Part shown: positions 6,905 to 7,556 of the stretch, piece by piece
How the letters are laid out: every line of letters starts with the position of its first letter
Position numbering within the stretch: position 1 is the stretch's first letter
Assembly (NCBI GenBank): GCA_023420795.1
Contig: JAEZVM010000111.1
Span: forward strand, 1-7,556
DNA from: Pseudomonadota bacterium
Lineage (GTDB): Bacteria > Pseudomonadota > Gammaproteobacteria > Burkholderiales > Burkholderiaceae_D
Reading direction: 5' to 3'
Length of the DNA stretch: 7,556 nt
Position numbers and translations under genes: made by a program
Notes under the pieces: generated by a model
Told to the model about the DNA's origin: nothing
Databases searched by the model: none
What the model saw: only the letters and a program-made list of their open reading frames with translations

Positions 6905-6923
6905 CGGTCGATAATACGGACCG
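6905..6923. repeat. Inverted repeat CGGTC-N9-GACCG in the flgB/flgA control region
   Basis: Two perfect 5-base arms (6905-6909 and 6919-6923) flank a 9-base AT-rich centre containing GATAATA. It lies 77 bases before the flgB start on one side and 107 bases before the flgA start on the other. It could be an operator for a dimeric regulator or a chance repeat; arms this short are not proof. Confidence 0.35.
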
Positions 6924-7030
6924 GTAAATCAAGCCGATCACACAATAAGAACATAAATTCCGGCCCTATTCGGCCATTTGCGAGACCGCCTGCCCCGTAA
7001 GATGGCGGAGGTACCAATTCACCGGTCATC

Positions 7031-7556
7031 ATGACTCGCTATTACAAAGCCCTCCTTCTTTTGCTGATGTTGCCGATTTGGCACCAGGCTACCGCGCAGG
7101 AAGCAGGCTCACGTCAGCAGCATGCGGCACTGCGCCAGACCGTCCAGCAATTCCTGCATGCTCAAGCAGCCGGCCTGCCAGGAAGCGTCAGCATCGCGGT
7201 CGGCTCGATCGATCCGCGTCTGAATCTGGCAGCCTGTCCCACCCCGGAAGCATTCTTCCCACCCGGCAGTCGCGCATGGGGAAAAACCTCGGTTGGCGTG
7301 CGCTGTACCGCACCTACTTCATGGACTATCTATGTATCGGCGACTGTACGCGTACAAGGCGAGTACGTTGCGACAGCCGTGCCGCTGACACAGGGACAGA
7401 GCATCAGCCCCAGCGATCTTACGAAGATGAAGGGCGATTTGACTGCACTACCTGCCGGGGTCATCACCGACGCCTCACAAGCGGTCGGCCGCACCATGTC
7501 GCTTTCACTTGCCGCCGGCATGCCCTTGCGCCAGGATGTGTTGCGGGCGCAACAGG
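7031..7556 (+). CDS. flgA: FlgA, periplasmic P-ring assembly chaperone (partial, 3' end outside window)
   Basis: FlgA is a periplasmic chaperone that helps FlgI assemble into the P-ring. 175 codons are visible (E. coli FlgA has 219 residues), so roughly the last fifth is missing. The ATG at 7031 begins a signal peptide, TRYYKALLLLLMLPIWHQAT, with probable cleavage near ATA/QE. An N-terminal domain contains IDPRLNLAACP and SVGVRCTAP; Cys69 and Cys92 could form a periplasmic disulfide (inference). The SAF-type domain begins near residue 111 with EYVATAVPLTQGQSISPSDL and continues with VGRTMSLSLAAGMPLRQDVL, the clearest family evidence. The start is read from the signal peptide; the nearest Shine-Dalgarno-like GGAGG (7007-7011) is 19 bases upstream, farther than usual. 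It is divergent from flgB. Confidence 0.94.
   Translation, partial: MTRYYKALLLLLMLPIWHQATAQEAGSRQQHAALRQTVQQFLHAQAAGLPGSVSIAVGSIDPRLNLAACPTPEAFFPPGSRAWGKTSVGVRCTAPTSWTIYVSATVRVQGEYVATAVPLTQGQSISPSDLTKMKGDLTALPAGVITDASQAVGRTMSLSLAAGMPLRQDVLRAQQ

Larger units (their letters stand above)
6828..7030. promoter_or_regulatory. Divergent control region between flgB and flgA
   Basis: These 203 bases separate the start of the flgBCDEFGHIJ operon from flgA and must hold the promoters for both unless transcripts enter from outside. The region is visibly richer in A and T than the genes, especially 6861-6960. Things seen: the palindrome AGTGACACT at 6873-6881; AAATAGTG (6869-6876), one base off the AAATAGCG half of the enterobacterial FlhDC box, with AATGG (6888-6892) 11 bases later; an inverted repeat at 6905-6923; GTCGATAA at 6907-6914, one base off the sigma-28 -10 element GCCGATAA but without a good -35; and CGGCC repeated 10 bases apart at 6961-6965 and 6971-6975. 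No sigma-54 GG-N10-GC signature or strong sigma-70 pair was seen. The role as promoter region is inferred from position; no single site is firm. Confidence 0.6.

Noticed and set aside
6907..6914. GTCGATAA as a sigma-28 -10 element for flgA
   Set aside because: One base off the consensus GCCGATAA, but the expected -35 position (6888-6891) reads AATG rather than TAAA. Kept only as a note in the control region.
6790..7032. 80-codon open frame on the minus strand covering the flgB/flgA gap (a possible leader peptide or small gene)
   Set aside because: It starts within the flgA start codon region, has no Shine-Dalgarno, overlaps the flgB start in another frame and shows no family resemblance. It would need conservation in relatives to be credible.
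7077..7095. TGGCAC as a sigma-54 -24 element
   Set aside because: It lies inside the flgA coding sequence and is not followed by a TTGC -12 element at the right distance.
1..7556. Mobile element, CRISPR array, defence system or other accessory cargo
   Set aside because: Every stretch longer than about 200 bases is accounted for by a standard flagellar gene. No transposase, integrase, terminal inverted repeats, regularly spaced repeats or unfamiliar gene was seen.

Overview
This window holds most of a flagellar rod, hook and ring gene cluster. Nine genes, flgB-flgC-flgD-flgE-flgF-flgG-flgH-flgI-flgJ, run leftwards on the minus strand from about position 6827. flgA runs rightwards on the plus strand from 7031. 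flgJ is cut by the left edge and flgA by the right edge. The order and the divergent flgA/flgB arrangement match the classical flg cluster of Beta- and Gammaproteobacteria. The moderately high GC content, the protein sequences and a probably bifunctional FlgJ suggest a betaproteobacterium of the order Burkholderiales, possibly of the Oxalobacteraceae type. That placement rests on recognising protein style and gene order, not on a search.

Layout from right to left, in the direction of transcription of the main operon: partial flgA (7031 to edge, plus); a 203-base divergent control region (6828-7030); flgB and flgC (proximal rod); flgD (hook cap); flgE (hook); flgF and flgG (proximal and distal rod); flgH (outer-membrane L-ring lipoprotein); flgI (periplasmic P-ring); flgJ (rod cap with the start of a probable muramidase domain). 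Most gaps are 2 to 41 bases. The two larger gaps are 74 bases between flgE and flgF and 65 bases between flgF and flgG. Clear Shine-Dalgarno sequences precede flgB, C, D, E, F, G and H. flgI and flgJ lack a good one and are probably translated by coupling to the gene before them.

The products form one machine. FlgB, C, F and G form the rod, and FlgJ caps the rod and clears peptidoglycan for it. FlgA is the periplasmic chaperone for FlgI, which forms the P-ring, and FlgH forms the L-ring. FlgE builds the hook under the FlgD cap. No insertion sequence, CRISPR array, tRNA, rRNA or foreign cargo gene was seen.

I found no undescribed biological system. Points worth a second look are modest: the C-terminal cysteine of the known FlgI disulfide is replaced by serine; the flgB/flgA control region carries palindromes and a weak FlhDC-like arrangement; a compact inverted repeat lies inside flgJ; flgA has a poorly placed ribosome-binding site; and base composition dips in the middle of flgE.
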